From the NCBI RefSeq assembly GCF_013140855.1, contig NZ_JABBPG010000003.1, forward strand, positions 124,001 through 188,000: a stretch of DNA of 64,000 bases. Direction: 5' to 3'. Every line of letters begins with the position of its first letter. Positions within the stretch are counted from its first letter, which is position 1. Under the pieces are notes generated by a model. The model was not told the origin of the DNA, ran no database searches, and saw only the letters and a program-made list of their open reading frames with translations. The translations under genes were made by a program, and so were the position numbers. Positions 26,652-36,539 of this stretch are shown piece after piece. This DNA comes from Pseudoalteromonas caenipelagi (GTDB lineage: Bacteria > Pseudomonadota > Gammaproteobacteria > Enterobacterales > Alteromonadaceae).

Positions 26652-27668
26652 ATGTCGCAAAAGTTCAATGTGGCGGTACTAGGTGCTACTGGTTTAGTGG
26701 GTCGTCAAATTATCGAAACACTAGAAGATAGAAAATTTCCTGTCGATCAGTTATTTGCATTAGCAAGTAGCCGAAGTGCTGGTGAAGAAGTCGACTTTCG
26801 TGGCGAAAAGATTGAAGTGATTGATGTTGAGCTGTTTGATTTCTCTCAAGCGCATATCGGCTTATTTTCTGCAGGCGGTAGCGTGTCGGAAAAATACGCT
26901 CCCATTGCAGCTGAAGCGGGATGTATTGTAATCGATAACACATCACACTTTAGATACGATTACGATGTACCTTTAGTTATTCCAGAAGTAAATGCCGCGA
27001 GTTTGGCTGATTTTCGTAACCGAAATATCATTGCAAACCCAAATTGCTCAACTATTCAAATGCTTGTTGCATTAAAGCCAATCTATGATGCGTATGGTAT
27101 TGACCGTATAAATGTGTCTACATACCAAGCTGTATCAGGAGCTGGAAAAGAAGCGGTCGACGAATTAGCTAAGCAAACGGCTAACTTGATGAATGCTCGT
27201 CCTGTTGATAGCCAAGTCTTCAGTAAGCAAATCGCGTTTAATGTCATTCCACAAATCGATGCATTTCAAGACAATGGCTACACCAAAGAAGAAATGAAAA
27301 TGGTATGGGAAACACAAAAGATCCTTGGAGATAGTAGTGTAATGGTAAATCCTACCGCTGTGCGTGTTCCTGTGTTTTTTGGTCATGCAGAAGCGGTGCA
27401 CCTTGAAACTCGTATGCCATACGATATTGAACATATAAAGCAATTACTTAATGACGCGTCAGGGGTTGAGTTAATTGAAGATGAGCAAGATTATCCTACA
27501 CCAGTTAGTGATGCTAGCGGTAATGACACGGTGTATGTTGGTCGTTTGCGTCAAGATATTTCCCATCCGCTAGGCCTAAATCTGTGGATTGTATCAGACA
27601 ACACTCGTAAGGGAGCTGCAACTAATAGCGTACAAATTGCAGAAGAGCTAGTGGCAAATTATCTCTAA
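26652..27668 (+). CDS. asd: Aspartate-semialdehyde dehydrogenase (asd / Usg-1 type)
   Basis: 338 residues from the ATG at 26652, which has a GAGGA site; the frame reaches further back into pdxB. The NADP loop is VLGATGLVG, the active-site cysteine is Cys132 in ANPNCSTIQM, and VSGAGKEAV and the histidine in VFFGHAEAVHLE are present. E. coli has at this place (pdxB-usg) a homologue that has lost the enzymatic role; here the cysteine is retained, so an active enzyme for the lysine, methionine and threonine pathway is likely. Confidence 0.9.
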   Translation: MSQKFNVAVLGATGLVGRQIIETLEDRKFPVDQLFALASSRSAGEEVDFRGEKIEVIDVELFDFSQAHIGLFSAGGSVSEKYAPIAAEAGCIVIDNTSHFRYDYDVPLVIPEVNAASLADFRNRNIIANPNCSTIQMLVALKPIYDAYGIDRINVSTYQAVSGAGKEAVDELAKQTANLMNARPVDSQVFSKQIAFNVIPQIDAFQDNGYTKEEMKMVWETQKILGDSSVMVNPTAVRVPVFFGHAEAVHLETRMPYDIEHIKQLLNDASGVELIEDEQDYPTPVSDASGNDTVYVGRLRQDISHPLGLNLWIVSDNTRKGAATNSVQIAEELVANYL

Positions 27669-27946
27669 AATTGTCTTAACAAAGTACTGTCACGTGGCAG
27701 TACTTTGCCCCTATTTGCCACAACAAAGGCAACAATGTCAGACATTTGACTCACTTAATCATCTAAAACAATAGAATAGTCACCATAAGTCATTATAAGC
27801 ATGTTAATTTTCAATGCGTTGCAATGGATATTCACTGATAACTGGTTTATAGTTTGAAATTGGAATAGAGCTTGCAGTAGCAATCATTAGCAACATTTTG
27901 ATGTTTAGCAAAAAATAATGTTGAACATAGTACTGAAAGGACCAAC

Positions 27947-30900
27947 ATGCGCGGTTTTGTCGTTTTTTGTATCTTTGTCTTCACATTGATCACTTTGCCA
28001 GTCAGCAGTCTAGAAGAGCCTCAAATAAAGGGGCCTAAAGGCGTTGATTATGGGCAGCAAGGCCGATCAATTGGACCAATAAAACCTTCCGATACCCTTT
28101 GGCGTATCGCCCAAAAAGTCAGGCCTGATGATTCTGTCACGATATATCAGGTGATGAGCGCGCTTTATAAAAAAAATCCTCAGGCATTTTTAGATCAAAA
28201 CCTTAATCACATGCGGGATGGCGCCTATTTGAAAATCCCCACAATCGGCGAGATCCGTAAAGAAAACCCAACGTTAGCCAGACAGCGTTCGGACCAAGAT
28301 GACGAGCTGTGGGAGCTCAAAAAAAGTGGGATGCTTGATAACCAAACCATAGAAGAAGCTCAAAAAAAGGTTACACAAGCTCGTAAAATCGATGTGGAAG
28401 AAGCGCAAGACGCTCTAACCAAACAGCTTAAATCGATTCAGTTGGAGCAAGATTCTAGGCTGATGGACTTGCAATCGCAGTTTCGTAGTTCGGTAAAAAG
28501 CGTAGAAGAAATTTTAGTTGAAAACGACAAGTTGAAAAAGCAGCTGGGTAATATCTCGCAAGAGCTTCAAAGCGTTCGTGAACAACTAGGCAAAGATAGT
28601 GAGATTCAGCAACAGCTACAGTCTGTCCTCAACTTACAAACGGCTTTGATAGAACGACAAGAAGCGCAAAAAAAACAAGCTCAAAGCAGCTTTGATGTTG
28701 GTTCAGCACTCAGTAACCCGATAGTGTTGGCCTTGCTTGCTACCTTGCCCGCGCTTTTAGCCATCGGCGGTGGAATTTTCTTTTTGCGAAAAAGAAAGCA
28801 AGATCAGCAGCAAGGTGACAGTGATGAAGACTTCTTGCCGCAAGCACCTGCTGCTGCAGATCCCCTTGATTTAGGAATGCCTTCCGGCACACCATCTGGT
28901 ATGCCTACTTCTGTTAGTGAACCTGAAGACGAAGACAGTGTTCAACTAGACGACGATATTTTACCTGAAGATGATGACATCATGTTTGACACTTTAGATG
29001 AAGATACGTTTGATGAGGGGAGCAGTGAACTAGATCAAGACGAATTAGATAGTCTTCTAAACGAGGATATTGTTTTTGATGATGAAACTAATGAAACGGA
29101 TATACCTGAAGACTTAGACGATTTTTTACAGCAAAATTTCGATGAGCAAGACTCGGATGCGGGTGATGAAGTGTCATTGGATTTAGACGGCGATCCTGAT
29201 GATTTACTAAGTTCTTCAGAAATTGACAGTATGCTTGATGAAGGTTCTGAGCTGAACGAAGAAGAGTTAGACATCAGTGATGATGCACTGGCGGCTTTAA
29301 GTGAAGAGCTTGCAGATGATCAGCAAGAAGATGATATAGATATTGATGCGCTTGTAGAGAGCAATAATGGTACTCAGGAATCAGACGACGATTTTGATAT
29401 TGATGATTTGATTGATGAAGCATCTGTTCAAGAGCCTGAATTAGACCCTACTGATATTGACGATTTACTTGAAGAACAACAGGGTACCAAAGAAGGCTCA
29501 GAAGATTTTGACATCGATGATTTGATTGATGAAGTGTCAGAGGAGGAGCCTGACTTAGACCCTGACGATATTGAAAATTTACTTGAAGAACAACAGGGCG
29601 TCAAAGAGGACTCAGATGACTTTGACATCGATGATTTGATTGATGAAGTATCAGAGGAAGAGCCTGATTTAGATCCTGATGATATTGAAAATTTACTTGA
29701 AGAACAACAAGACATCAAAGAAGACTCAGATGATATTGATGATACTGAGCCTTCAAAAAGTGATGATGTTACGTTAGAGGAAGAGCCTGAAGTCGACTCT
29801 GAACTGGATGACATAGACAGCTTATTAGATGAAGCGTCTGCTGATGAGCCAGAGCCTGCGCAAAGTGACGACGATGTTACGTTAGAGCCTGAAGTCGACT
29901 CTGAACTGGATGACATCGACAGCTTATTAGATGAAGCGTCTGCTGATGAACCAGAGCCTGCGCAAAGTGATGACGATATTTCGCTCGAGGAAGAACCTGA
30001 AGTCGACTCTGAACTGGATGACATAGACAGCTTATTAGATGCGTCTGTTGATGGGCCAGAGCCTGTGCAAAGTGATGATGATGTCGCGCTTGAAGAAGAG
30101 CCTGAAGTCGACTCTGAACTGGATGACATCGACAGCTTATTAGATGAAGCGTCTGTTGATGAACCTGAGCTTGCTGCGCAAAGTGATGATGATATTTCGC
30201 TTGAGGAAGAGCCTGAAGTCGACTCTGAACTGGATGACATAGACAGCTTATTAGATGAAGCGTCTGTTGATGAACCTGAGCTTGCTGCGCAAAGTGATGA
30301 TGATATTTCGCTTGAGGAAGAGCCTGAAGTCGACTCTGAACTGGGTGACATCGACAGCTTATTAGATGAAGCGTCTGTTGATGGGCCAGAGCCTGTGCAA
30401 AGTGATGACGATGTCGCGCTTGAAGAAGAGCCTGAAGTCGACTCCGAACTGGATGACATCGACAGCTTATTAGATGAAGCGTCTGTTGATGAACCTGAGC
30501 TTGCTGCGCAAAGTGATGATGATATTTCGCTTGAGGAAGAGCCTGAAGTCGACTCCGAACTGGATGACATCGACAGCTTATTAGATGAAGCGTCTGTTGA
30601 TGAACCTGAGCCTGAGCAAAGTGATGACGATGTTACGCCCGAGAAAGAGCCCGAGGCTGACTCTAAACTGGATGACATCGACAGCTTATTAGATGAAGCG
30701 TCTGTTGATGAACCTGAGCCTGAGCAAAGTGATGACGATGTTACGCCCGAGAAAGAGCCCGAGGCTGACTCTAAACTGGATGACATCGACAACTTATTAG
30801 ATGAAGCGTCTGCTGATGAACCAGAGCCTGCGCAAAGTGATGACGATGTTACGCCCGAGGAAGAGCCCGAAAAAGACGTAGGTATTGAGGTCGATGGCCC

Positions 30901-32968
30901 AGACAGAGCTGATGAGCTTAGCGAAAATCAGTTTGATGTATCACTTGATGATATTGAAGACGGTGAGGAAATACCTGAGCGCAAAGAAGATAGCCATCTT
31001 GATATGTCTCAATTGCAAAGTGTGGATGACTTGCTTAATGAGCTAGACGACGAAGAGCTTGATGATTGGGATAATGCGCAAGAACAGCAAGAAGAAATAG
31101 CGCTTGGCGATGATCCTCTGGCAGACGAAGTCGATTTGTTGGAGGAAAGTAATGAGGAAGAACTTGAAGATATAGTTGAGCCAAGTGTTGAGCTAGATAG
31201 TTATCCAGAACTTGAACTTGATGATGAGACTCCTGTTGTTAGTCAAACAGAGCAAAGCTTAGCTGATGCAATGGCTGAAGATAGTTTGTCTGAACAAGAG
31301 CTAGATGAGTTCGATATAGGCTTAGACGACGATGAAATTGACCTTGAATCGTTAGCGGAGTTTGATGAAGAAGCAGCACAAGCATCCATTGACGGTGAAC
31401 CTGAACTTACGGGTGATATTCAAGATGATTTAGATGAGCCGTTAATTGACGATGCAATTGACGATGGCGGTGAGTCAGACGATGAAATAGACCTTGAGTC
31501 GTTAGCGGAGTTTGATGAAGAAGCAGCACAAGCATCTATTGACGGTGAACCTGAACTTACGGGTGATATTCAAGATGATCTCGATGAGCCGTTAATTAAC
31601 GACGAAATTGATGATGACGTTGAGTCAGACGATGAAATAGACCTTGAGTCGTTAGCGGAGTTTGATGAAGAAGCAGCACAAGCATCCATTGACGGTGAAC
31701 CTGAACTTACGAGTGATATTCAAGATGATCTCGATGAGCCGTTAATTGACGATGCAATTGATGATGACGTTGAGTCAGACGATGAAATAGGCCTTGAGTC
31801 GTTAGCGGAGTTTGATGAAGAAGCAGCGCAAGCATCCATTGACGGTGAACCTGAACTTACGGGTGATATTCAAGATGATCTCGATGAGCCGTTAATTGAC
31901 GATGCAATTGACGATGGCGGTGAGTCAGACGGTGAAATAGACCTTGAGTCGTTAGCGGAGTTTGATGAAGAAGCGGCACAAGCATCTATTGACAGTGAAC
32001 CTGAACTTACGGGTGATATTCAAGATGATCTCGATGAGCTGTTAATTGACGACGCAATTGATGATGGCGTTGAGTCAGACGATGAAATAGACCTTGAATC
32101 GTTAGCGGAGTTTGATGAAGAAGCAGCACAAGAATCCATTGAGGATGAACCTGAACTTACGGGGGATATTCAAGATGATCTAGATGAGCCGTTAATTAAC
32201 GACGCAATTGATGATGAGGTTGAGTCAGACGATGAAATAGACCTTGAGTCGTTAGCAGAGTTTGATGAAGAGGCAGTACAAGCAGACGCTCAGACACGAA
32301 CAGATGAAGGTGCAAAGGGTGAAGAGGCCACATTAGATAACGACGACTTACAGTCACTGCCAGAGTTTGAATTAGAAACTGCAGATGAAGACGGGCCAGA
32401 TGAATTTTTGTCTGAAATTGACGAGCTTAATAATGAAGAGCCTTTAAGCGATGTAGAAATTGATGAGTCTGCTATTGAAGATGAATTTATGTCTGATCTT
32501 ACACAATCAGACTTTGATTCATTACTAAATGAACTCGCAGAGCCAGAGCCGATAGAGGCAAATGAGCTAAGTGAGGTAGATGTGGACTTTGCATCGTTGC
32601 TATCAGAAGAAGAAGTTGATGAGAGCATTGATAGTAATGAGCTTGAAGACTCTGAAGAGCAGTTCTTAGATATCGATGATCTGCTAGCTCAAAGTGATGA
32701 CTTTGAGCAAGATGAAGAGCCTTATGCTGAGCCTAATATGGATGTTGGACTAGCAGACTTTAATGACATGTTAGCTGGCGAAGATACAACTGATGTAGAC
32801 TTAGAAGAGCAAGGGTACTCGGCAAAGTTAGACTTAGCCAGAGCCTACATCGAGATAGAAGATTATGATGCTGCTAATGAAGTGATAGAAGATGTCTTAA
32901 ATAATGGACCTGATGGTGTTCAGCAAGAAGCAAGCACACTCAAAACACAGATCAAAGGCCATGTTTAG
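27947..32968 (+). CDS. fimV: FimV-like peptidoglycan-binding polar hub protein with acidic repeats
   Basis: 1673 residues, far longer than the ~900 of Pseudomonas FimV. Order of parts: signal peptide (1-22); FimV N-terminal LysM-like domain (about 40-100, GPIKPSDTLWRIAQKV and LKIPTIGEI); coiled coil (150-245); one transmembrane helix (IVLALLATLPALLAIGGGIFF, 258-281); a huge Asp/Glu-rich cytoplasmic region with three tandem repeat families; and the conserved C-terminal TPR-like FimV domain (SAKLDLARAYIEIEDYDAANEVI). FimV organises polar pili, flagellar and chemosensory components and binds peptidoglycan. The asd-fimV adjacency is known in pseudomonads. An AAGGA site precedes the ATG. The repeats may vary in number between strains. 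Confidence 0.92.
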   Translation: MRGFVVFCIFVFTLITLPVSSLEEPQIKGPKGVDYGQQGRSIGPIKPSDTLWRIAQKVRPDDSVTIYQVMSALYKKNPQAFLDQNLNHMRDGAYLKIPTIGEIRKENPTLARQRSDQDDELWELKKSGMLDNQTIEEAQKKVTQARKIDVEEAQDALTKQLKSIQLEQDSRLMDLQSQFRSSVKSVEEILVENDKLKKQLGNISQELQSVREQLGKDSEIQQQLQSVLNLQTALIERQEAQKKQAQSSFDVGSALSNPIVLALLATLPALLAIGGGIFFLRKRKQDQQQGDSDEDFLPQAPAAADPLDLGMPSGTPSGMPTSVSEPEDEDSVQLDDDILPEDDDIMFDTLDEDTFDEGSSELDQDELDSLLNEDIVFDDETNETDIPEDLDDFLQQNFDEQDSDAGDEVSLDLDGDPDDLLSSSEIDSMLDEGSELNEEELDISDDALAALSEELADDQQEDDIDIDALVESNNGTQESDDDFDIDDLIDEASVQEPELDPTDIDDLLEEQQGTKEGSEDFDIDDLIDEVSEEEPDLDPDDIENLLEEQQGVKEDSDDFDIDDLIDEVSEEEPDLDPDDIENLLEEQQDIKEDSDDIDDTEPSKSDDVTLEEEPEVDSELDDIDSLLDEASADEPEPAQSDDDVTLEPEVDSELDDIDSLLDEASADEPEPAQSDDDISLEEEPEVDSELDDIDSLLDASVDGPEPVQSDDDVALEEEPEVDSELDDIDSLLDEASVDEPELAAQSDDDISLEEEPEVDSELDDIDSLLDEASVDEPELAAQSDDDISLEEEPEVDSELGDIDSLLDEASVDGPEPVQSDDDVALEEEPEVDSELDDIDSLLDEASVDEPELAAQSDDDISLEEEPEVDSELDDIDSLLDEASVDEPEPEQSDDDVTPEKEPEADSKLDDIDSLLDEASVDEPEPEQSDDDVTPEKEPEADSKLDDIDNLLDEASADEPEPAQSDDDVTPEEEPEKDVGIEVDGPDRADELSENQFDVSLDDIEDGEEIPERKEDSHLDMSQLQSVDDLLNELDDEELDDWDNAQEQQEEIALGDDPLADEVDLLEESNEEELEDIVEPSVELDSYPELELDDETPVVSQTEQSLADAMAEDSLSEQELDEFDIGLDDDEIDLESLAEFDEEAAQASIDGEPELTGDIQDDLDEPLIDDAIDDGGESDDEIDLESLAEFDEEAAQASIDGEPELTGDIQDDLDEPLINDEIDDDVESDDEIDLESLAEFDEEAAQASIDGEPELTSDIQDDLDEPLIDDAIDDDVESDDEIGLESLAEFDEEAAQASIDGEPELTGDIQDDLDEPLIDDAIDDGGESDGEIDLESLAEFDEEAAQASIDSEPELTGDIQDDLDELLIDDAIDDGVESDDEIDLESLAEFDEEAAQESIEDEPELTGDIQDDLDEPLINDAIDDEVESDDEIDLESLAEFDEEAVQADAQTRTDEGAKGEEATLDNDDLQSLPEFELETADEDGPDEFLSEIDELNNEEPLSDVEIDESAIEDEFMSDLTQSDFDSLLNELAEPEPIEANELSEVDVDFASLLSEEEVDESIDSNELEDSEEQFLDIDDLLAQSDDFEQDEEPYAEPNMDVGLADFNDMLAGEDTTDVDLEEQGYSAKLDLARAYIEIEDYDAANEVIEDVLNNGPDGVQQEASTLKTQIKGHV
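29390..29731 (+). repeat. FimV repeat family 1: three 114-base units
   Basis: Three near-identical 38-residue units begin at 29390, 29504 and 29618 with the core DFDIDDLIDE. They lie in frame in fimV. Confidence 0.85.
29789..30868 (+). repeat. FimV repeat family 2: ten units of about 108 bases
   Basis: Ten units carry EVDSELDDIDSLLDEAS or close variants (EADSKL in units 9 and 10). Units differ in length by one to three codons; they contain the short motif DIDSLLDEAS. Confidence 0.92.
31331..32281 (+). repeat. FimV repeat family 3: six full 150-base units plus a partial seventh
   Basis: Units begin at 31331, 31481, 31631, 31781, 31931 and 32081 with exactly 150-base spacing; the seventh starts at 32231 and diverges. 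Core: DEIDLESLAEFDEEAAQ, then DIQDDLDEPLIDD. Confidence 0.95.
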
Positions 32969-33023
32969 AAAATAGGTTATGTGTGTAGTGAAGCTCGCTT
33001 AGCCGCATTAACTCAAACTTGTT

Positions 33024-33070
33024 CTGGCAGTTATCCACTTTTTAATTGGTGACTGCCAGTTTAGTTTTTT
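33024..33070 (+). terminator. Terminator of fimV
   Basis: CTGGCAGT (33024-33031) pairs with ACTGCCAG (33052-33059), followed by TTTAGTTTTTT. Confidence 0.78.
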
Positions 33071-33173
33071 AAATTGTGGCTAATTTTTCATCATGTTGAG
33101 CGCTAAAATCTACATTATTTTATAGAGGGTTGATTGCAGAATTCCAGAGATCAGAACTGTTAAACAAAGTCCT

Positions 33174-33503
33174 CTACCCGCCAGCGATCTTTACTTTAAA
33201 TTTTAGGGCTTCCAGAATCTGTTTTAGCTTGCCTCTATCATCACCTTGAATCTCAATTATGCCGTCTTTGATAGCGCCACCTTGACCCATTTTGCTTTTT
33301 AAAGTTTTCGCCAGCTTCTTTAGGTCGTGTTGCTGTGCATCTACACCTACGACCAACATTACCCCTTTGCCTTTTCGACCTTTAGTTTGTCGCTCAATTC
33401 TAATATAGCCATCCTTAAAGGCCTTCGCCTCTACCTCAGGCTTAGGTTCCTTGGTATCGATTCTTCCAACTTCTGTTGAATACACTAAACGATTATCAGA
33501 CAT
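33174..33503 (-). CDS. yciH: SUI1-family translation factor YciH
   Basis: 109 residues from the ATG at 33503. The SUI1 domain occupies most of the protein: YIRIERQTKGRKGKGVMLVVGV, followed by LAKTLKSKMGQGGAIKDG and IEIQGDDRGKLKQIL. It is the bacterial homologue of eukaryotic eIF1; E. coli YciH influences start-site fidelity. It is transcribed away from the STAS gene. Confidence 0.94.
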   Translation of the reverse strand: MSDNRLVYSTEVGRIDTKEPKPEVEAKAFKDGYIRIERQTKGRKGKGVMLVVGVDAQQHDLKKLAKTLKSKMGQGGAIKDGIIEIQGDDRGKLKQILEALKFKVKIAGG

Positions 33504-33706
33504 GTTTCTCACCATCATGTATGTTTAATATGAGGATCATAACACTTTTGCTATTAGTTCTTGTAGTTCTTATACAAAATGACAGGCGTACATTTGAAAT
33601 AAAATAATTGGTGCATTGTTCGCTTAATTTCTGGCTAAACTTAACAAAGCGGTTATATTTAAAGCAGTATGTTGATAACAAATTCAAACCATATTAGGAG
33701 CTTAAC

Positions 33707-34012
33707 ATGAGTTTGAGCAAAAATGCTTCTGCTGACGGAAAAACTCTAACTATTCAAATTAGAGGTAAGTTTGATTTTAATCTTGTACAGTCATTTAGGC
33801 AGGCTTACGCGGATATAGACCCAGAAACTGAAAAAGTGGTGGTTGATTTAAGAGAAACGGATTATATGGATAGTTCGGCGTTAGGTATGTTACTAAATAT
33901 GAAGAAAACACTCGCGGAGACTATAGATACTATTCAGATCGCTAACTGTCGCCCCCAGTTGAAAAAGATTCTGCAAATATCTCGATTCGATAAGAAATTT
34001 GATATTGACTAA
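33707..34012 (+). CDS. STAS-domain anti-sigma factor antagonist (HsbA/CrsA-like)
   Basis: 101 residues, a single STAS domain. The phosphorylation site pattern is TDYMDSSALGMLLNM, with Ser56 and Ser57. This protein type is phosphorylated by a HATPase kinase and dephosphorylated by a PP2C phosphatase. The next gene encodes a fused receiver/PP2C/kinase protein, so they form a partner-switching pair of the HsbA-HsbR (Pseudomonas) or CrsA-CrsR (Shewanella) type. The controlled sigma or anti-sigma factor is not identified here. Confidence 0.88.
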   Translation: MSLSKNASADGKTLTIQIRGKFDFNLVQSFRQAYADIDPETEKVVVDLRETDYMDSSALGMLLNMKKTLAETIDTIQIANCRPQLKKILQISRFDKKFDID

Positions 34013-34039
34013 TATATTCGACTCTCAGGGGTATTAACT

Positions 34040-35686
34040 TTGCGTGTATTAGTTGTTGATGATCAGCCTCTTAACTGTATTTTGCTTAAAACAATGCTGG
34101 AACAGCAAAAGTATGAGGTTGCTATAGCGAACAATGGGGCACAAGCATTAGATATATTGCGTCAGGAAAGCATAGATATTGTGTTGCTAGATGTAATAAT
34201 GCCAGTAATGGATGGTTTTGAAACAGCTCCAAAAATTAAAGAGTTAGCGGGCGATGTGTATCTGCCAGTCATATTTATTACCACACTTGAAGATCATAAC
34301 AGCTTTGAAAAGTGTTTAGCTGTCGGCGGTGATGATTTTATTCATAAGCCGTTTGATAAAGTTATTTTATCGGCGAAGATTAGAGCTCATGCTCGTACCC
34401 GAAGGCTAAGCCAAGAGGCGAACCAACAAAAGAAGCAGTTAGAGTATCACTACAATCAAATTGAACGAGAACATGAAATTGTTGAACATATATTCAGCAA
34501 TGCATTAGATCAGTCTTCTCAGTACCAGCAGTATTGCGATTACCATTTGTCACCCGCTTCGATGTTTAATGGTGATATGTTTTTGATGGCTAAAAGCCCG
34601 ATGGGGGGTTTTTATTGTTTACTTGGGGACTTTACAGGACATGGGCTTGCTGCAGCCGTGGGTGCATTGCCTGCTTCTCGTATCTTTTATGCAATGGTAA
34701 GCAAAGGAATGGCTGTTAATGATATTGCTTATGAGCTTAACCAAGTTCTAAGTTCTTTATTACCAAGCAACATGTTTTGTGCCGCTGCGATAGTTGAACT
34801 TAGTGAGTCAGGTAAAAGCCTTTCAGTATGGTTAGGTGGGCTTCCGGATTTGTATTTGATTGATGAAAAGGGGGAGGTAATTAAAACGCTTGAATCTCAG
34901 CATATGGCGCTGGGAATTTTAGATAATGATGAATTTGAGCGTAATACAATACATTTAGAAGTTGATGCTGGAAAAAGGCTCGTAATGGCGACTGATGGCA
35001 TCATTGAAACTGAAAATAGCAAAGGAGAAATGCTCGCCGAGGAGCGGTTTAAGCAAGTTTTGAAAAGCACTTCGCACATTTCTACTGAACAAATAGTCAG
35101 CTATACGCAAAGATTTTCGGAACACAGTGCTCAACAAGATGATTTGAGCATCGCAATTATTAATTGTTTACCCAGCAAAGTAATTAGTAAAGCACCAATC
35201 GAGTATTCTAGTTTACCTTTCGAGCTTAAGGTTGATATTGACCAAACTAATATAATTAGTGCAGATCCTGTTCTTGAATTGGTTGATGTGCTGAGTCGAA
35301 TTAAAGGTATAAGCGAGCATAGATCAAACATATTTTTGCTGTTGTCTGAGGCGTACAACAACGCAGTGGATCATGGTGTGTTAGGTTTAGACTCTAACAT
35401 CAAAAACAAAGAAGAGGGATTTTTGGAGTTTTATCAACTGCGAGCCAATGCTCTTTCAAATCTCCAGCAAGCATTAATTGTGATACATGTGCAATATTGC
35501 CCAAGTGAACATTCATTGAGTTTTTCAATTCGTGACTCGGGTAAAGGTTTTCGTCCAAATATAAAATGCGATAGAGACCTAAAACAGGAGCATGGGCGAG
35601 GGCTTAGCTTGTTGCATGAAATTGCGCAACAAATCAGCTTTAACAATGAAGGTAACGAAGTCACAATCGTATATTCATTGTTATAA
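34040..35686 (+). CDS. Response regulator with PP2C phosphatase and HATPase kinase domains (HsbR/CrsR-like)
   Basis: 548 residues from a TTG start with AGGGG ten bases before; no ATG fits because the receiver begins at once with RVLVVDDQ. The receiver (1-125) has Asp7, Asp8 and Asp51. A linker coiled coil leads to a SpoIIE-like PP2C domain (about 165-375) with FNGDMFLMAK, LLGDFTGHGLAAAVGALP and VMATDGIIET. The C-terminal HATPase domain has LLLSEAYNNAVDHGVLG and FSIRDSGKGF. Such proteins toggle the STAS partner: the receiver likely decides between kinase and phosphatase output. In Shewanella the equivalents control sigma-S; in Pseudomonas they act on FlgM. The target here is unknown. Confidence 0.9.
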   Translation: MRVLVVDDQPLNCILLKTMLEQQKYEVAIANNGAQALDILRQESIDIVLLDVIMPVMDGFETAPKIKELAGDVYLPVIFITTLEDHNSFEKCLAVGGDDFIHKPFDKVILSAKIRAHARTRRLSQEANQQKKQLEYHYNQIEREHEIVEHIFSNALDQSSQYQQYCDYHLSPASMFNGDMFLMAKSPMGGFYCLLGDFTGHGLAAAVGALPASRIFYAMVSKGMAVNDIAYELNQVLSSLLPSNMFCAAAIVELSESGKSLSVWLGGLPDLYLIDEKGEVIKTLESQHMALGILDNDEFERNTIHLEVDAGKRLVMATDGIIETENSKGEMLAEERFKQVLKSTSHISTEQIVSYTQRFSEHSAQQDDLSIAIINCLPSKVISKAPIEYSSLPFELKVDIDQTNIISADPVLELVDVLSRIKGISEHRSNIFLLLSEAYNNAVDHGVLGLDSNIKNKEEGFLEFYQLRANALSNLQQALIVIHVQYCPSEHSLSFSIRDSGKGFRPNIKCDRDLKQEHGRGLSLLHEIAQQISFNNEGNEVTIVYSLL

Positions 35687-35751
35687 TTTATATTTCCAAA
35701 GACTTATTCACGTGTTAATCTACCCTTATATTTAGATGTTTGGATGGCTAG

Positions 35752-36417
35752 ATGGTTTCTTTTTATCTTTCTCGAGCTGGATTGACTGTTGATCCACAAA
35801 AAATTGAGCTTGCTCTAGGTAAGCTAGAAGAGTTTTTAGACGATGAGCATAACGCTACTGAAGCAGTATGGTCATACCTTATTCCAGAACTTGGTGAAGG
35901 CGGCGCATGCAGCTTATTTGGTCATCTTCAAGATGAGCCATTCGAGCTAAGAGCTTTTCTTAAGGCGAACGAAGCATCAGGTGTCGCTTTGAGCCGATTA
36001 CAATCAATAGTTGATTTTGTAAGACGAGTTACAAACGTCGACTGGTTTGGTATTTATCAAACTAGACAAACCGCTGAAGATAAACAATTGCTTAAACTTG
36101 CATATTGTGGAGCGCCTAGTCGGCCATTATTCCCAATTAATGAACAATTCGCAGCAACAAGTAACAACGTACAGGTAGTAATGAGTGGCGAGGCTCGAGT
36201 TATTAATGATGTACAAGAGTATGTTGCAAGTGGCGGGGAATACTACACCTGTGATCCAAAAGTTCAGTCAGAAAGTTGTTTACCACTGTTTGATAGTGTC
36301 GGCAACTGTATTGGTATTATTGATGCTGAGGCGTTTAGCAAAGATTTTTTTACAGCAAACGTATTAGCTTTACTAATTGCCGTGTGTATTAAAATCCCTC
36401 AATATCTACCTGAGTGA
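35752..36417 (+). CDS. GAF-domain protein
   Basis: 221 residues. After an N-terminal helical part, a GAF domain begins near residue 80: VDFVRRVTNVDWFGIYQT, then YYTCDPKVQSESCLPLFD and GNCIGIIDAEAF. The pattern resembles free methionine-R-sulphoxide reductases, but conserved cysteines of that enzyme family cannot be assigned with certainty. It may sense redox state or small molecules. It follows the partner-switching pair with 65 bases between, so a common transcript is possible. Confidence 0.78.
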   Translation: MVSFYLSRAGLTVDPQKIELALGKLEEFLDDEHNATEAVWSYLIPELGEGGACSLFGHLQDEPFELRAFLKANEASGVALSRLQSIVDFVRRVTNVDWFGIYQTRQTAEDKQLLKLAYCGAPSRPLFPINEQFAATSNNVQVVMSGEARVINDVQEYVASGGEYYTCDPKVQSESCLPLFDSVGNCIGIIDAEAFSKDFFTANVLALLIAVCIKIPQYLPE

Positions 36418-36539
36418 TTAAGCTCGTTTTGGCAAATATTTATGTTAATATGAGCCGAGTTTAAACCCAATAGTTCGACAATTTATAGTGCATACTCAGC
36501 ATTGCAATTGTTGATATAACATAAAATAAGAGACGACCC

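Noticed and set aside
27680..27707. Hairpin CAAAGTACTG / CAGTACTTTG after asd
   Set aside because: A good stem but no T-run follows, so it was not listed as a terminator; it may still stabilise the mRNA end.
29428..30792. Long minus-strand frame rich in serine opposite fimV
   Set aside because: It is the mirror of the Asp/Glu-rich repeat codons of fimV, not a gene.
29390..32281. Regular direct repeats as a CRISPR array
   Set aside because: Units are 108 to 150 bases, in frame with a protein, with no short spacers; they are FimV coding repeats.
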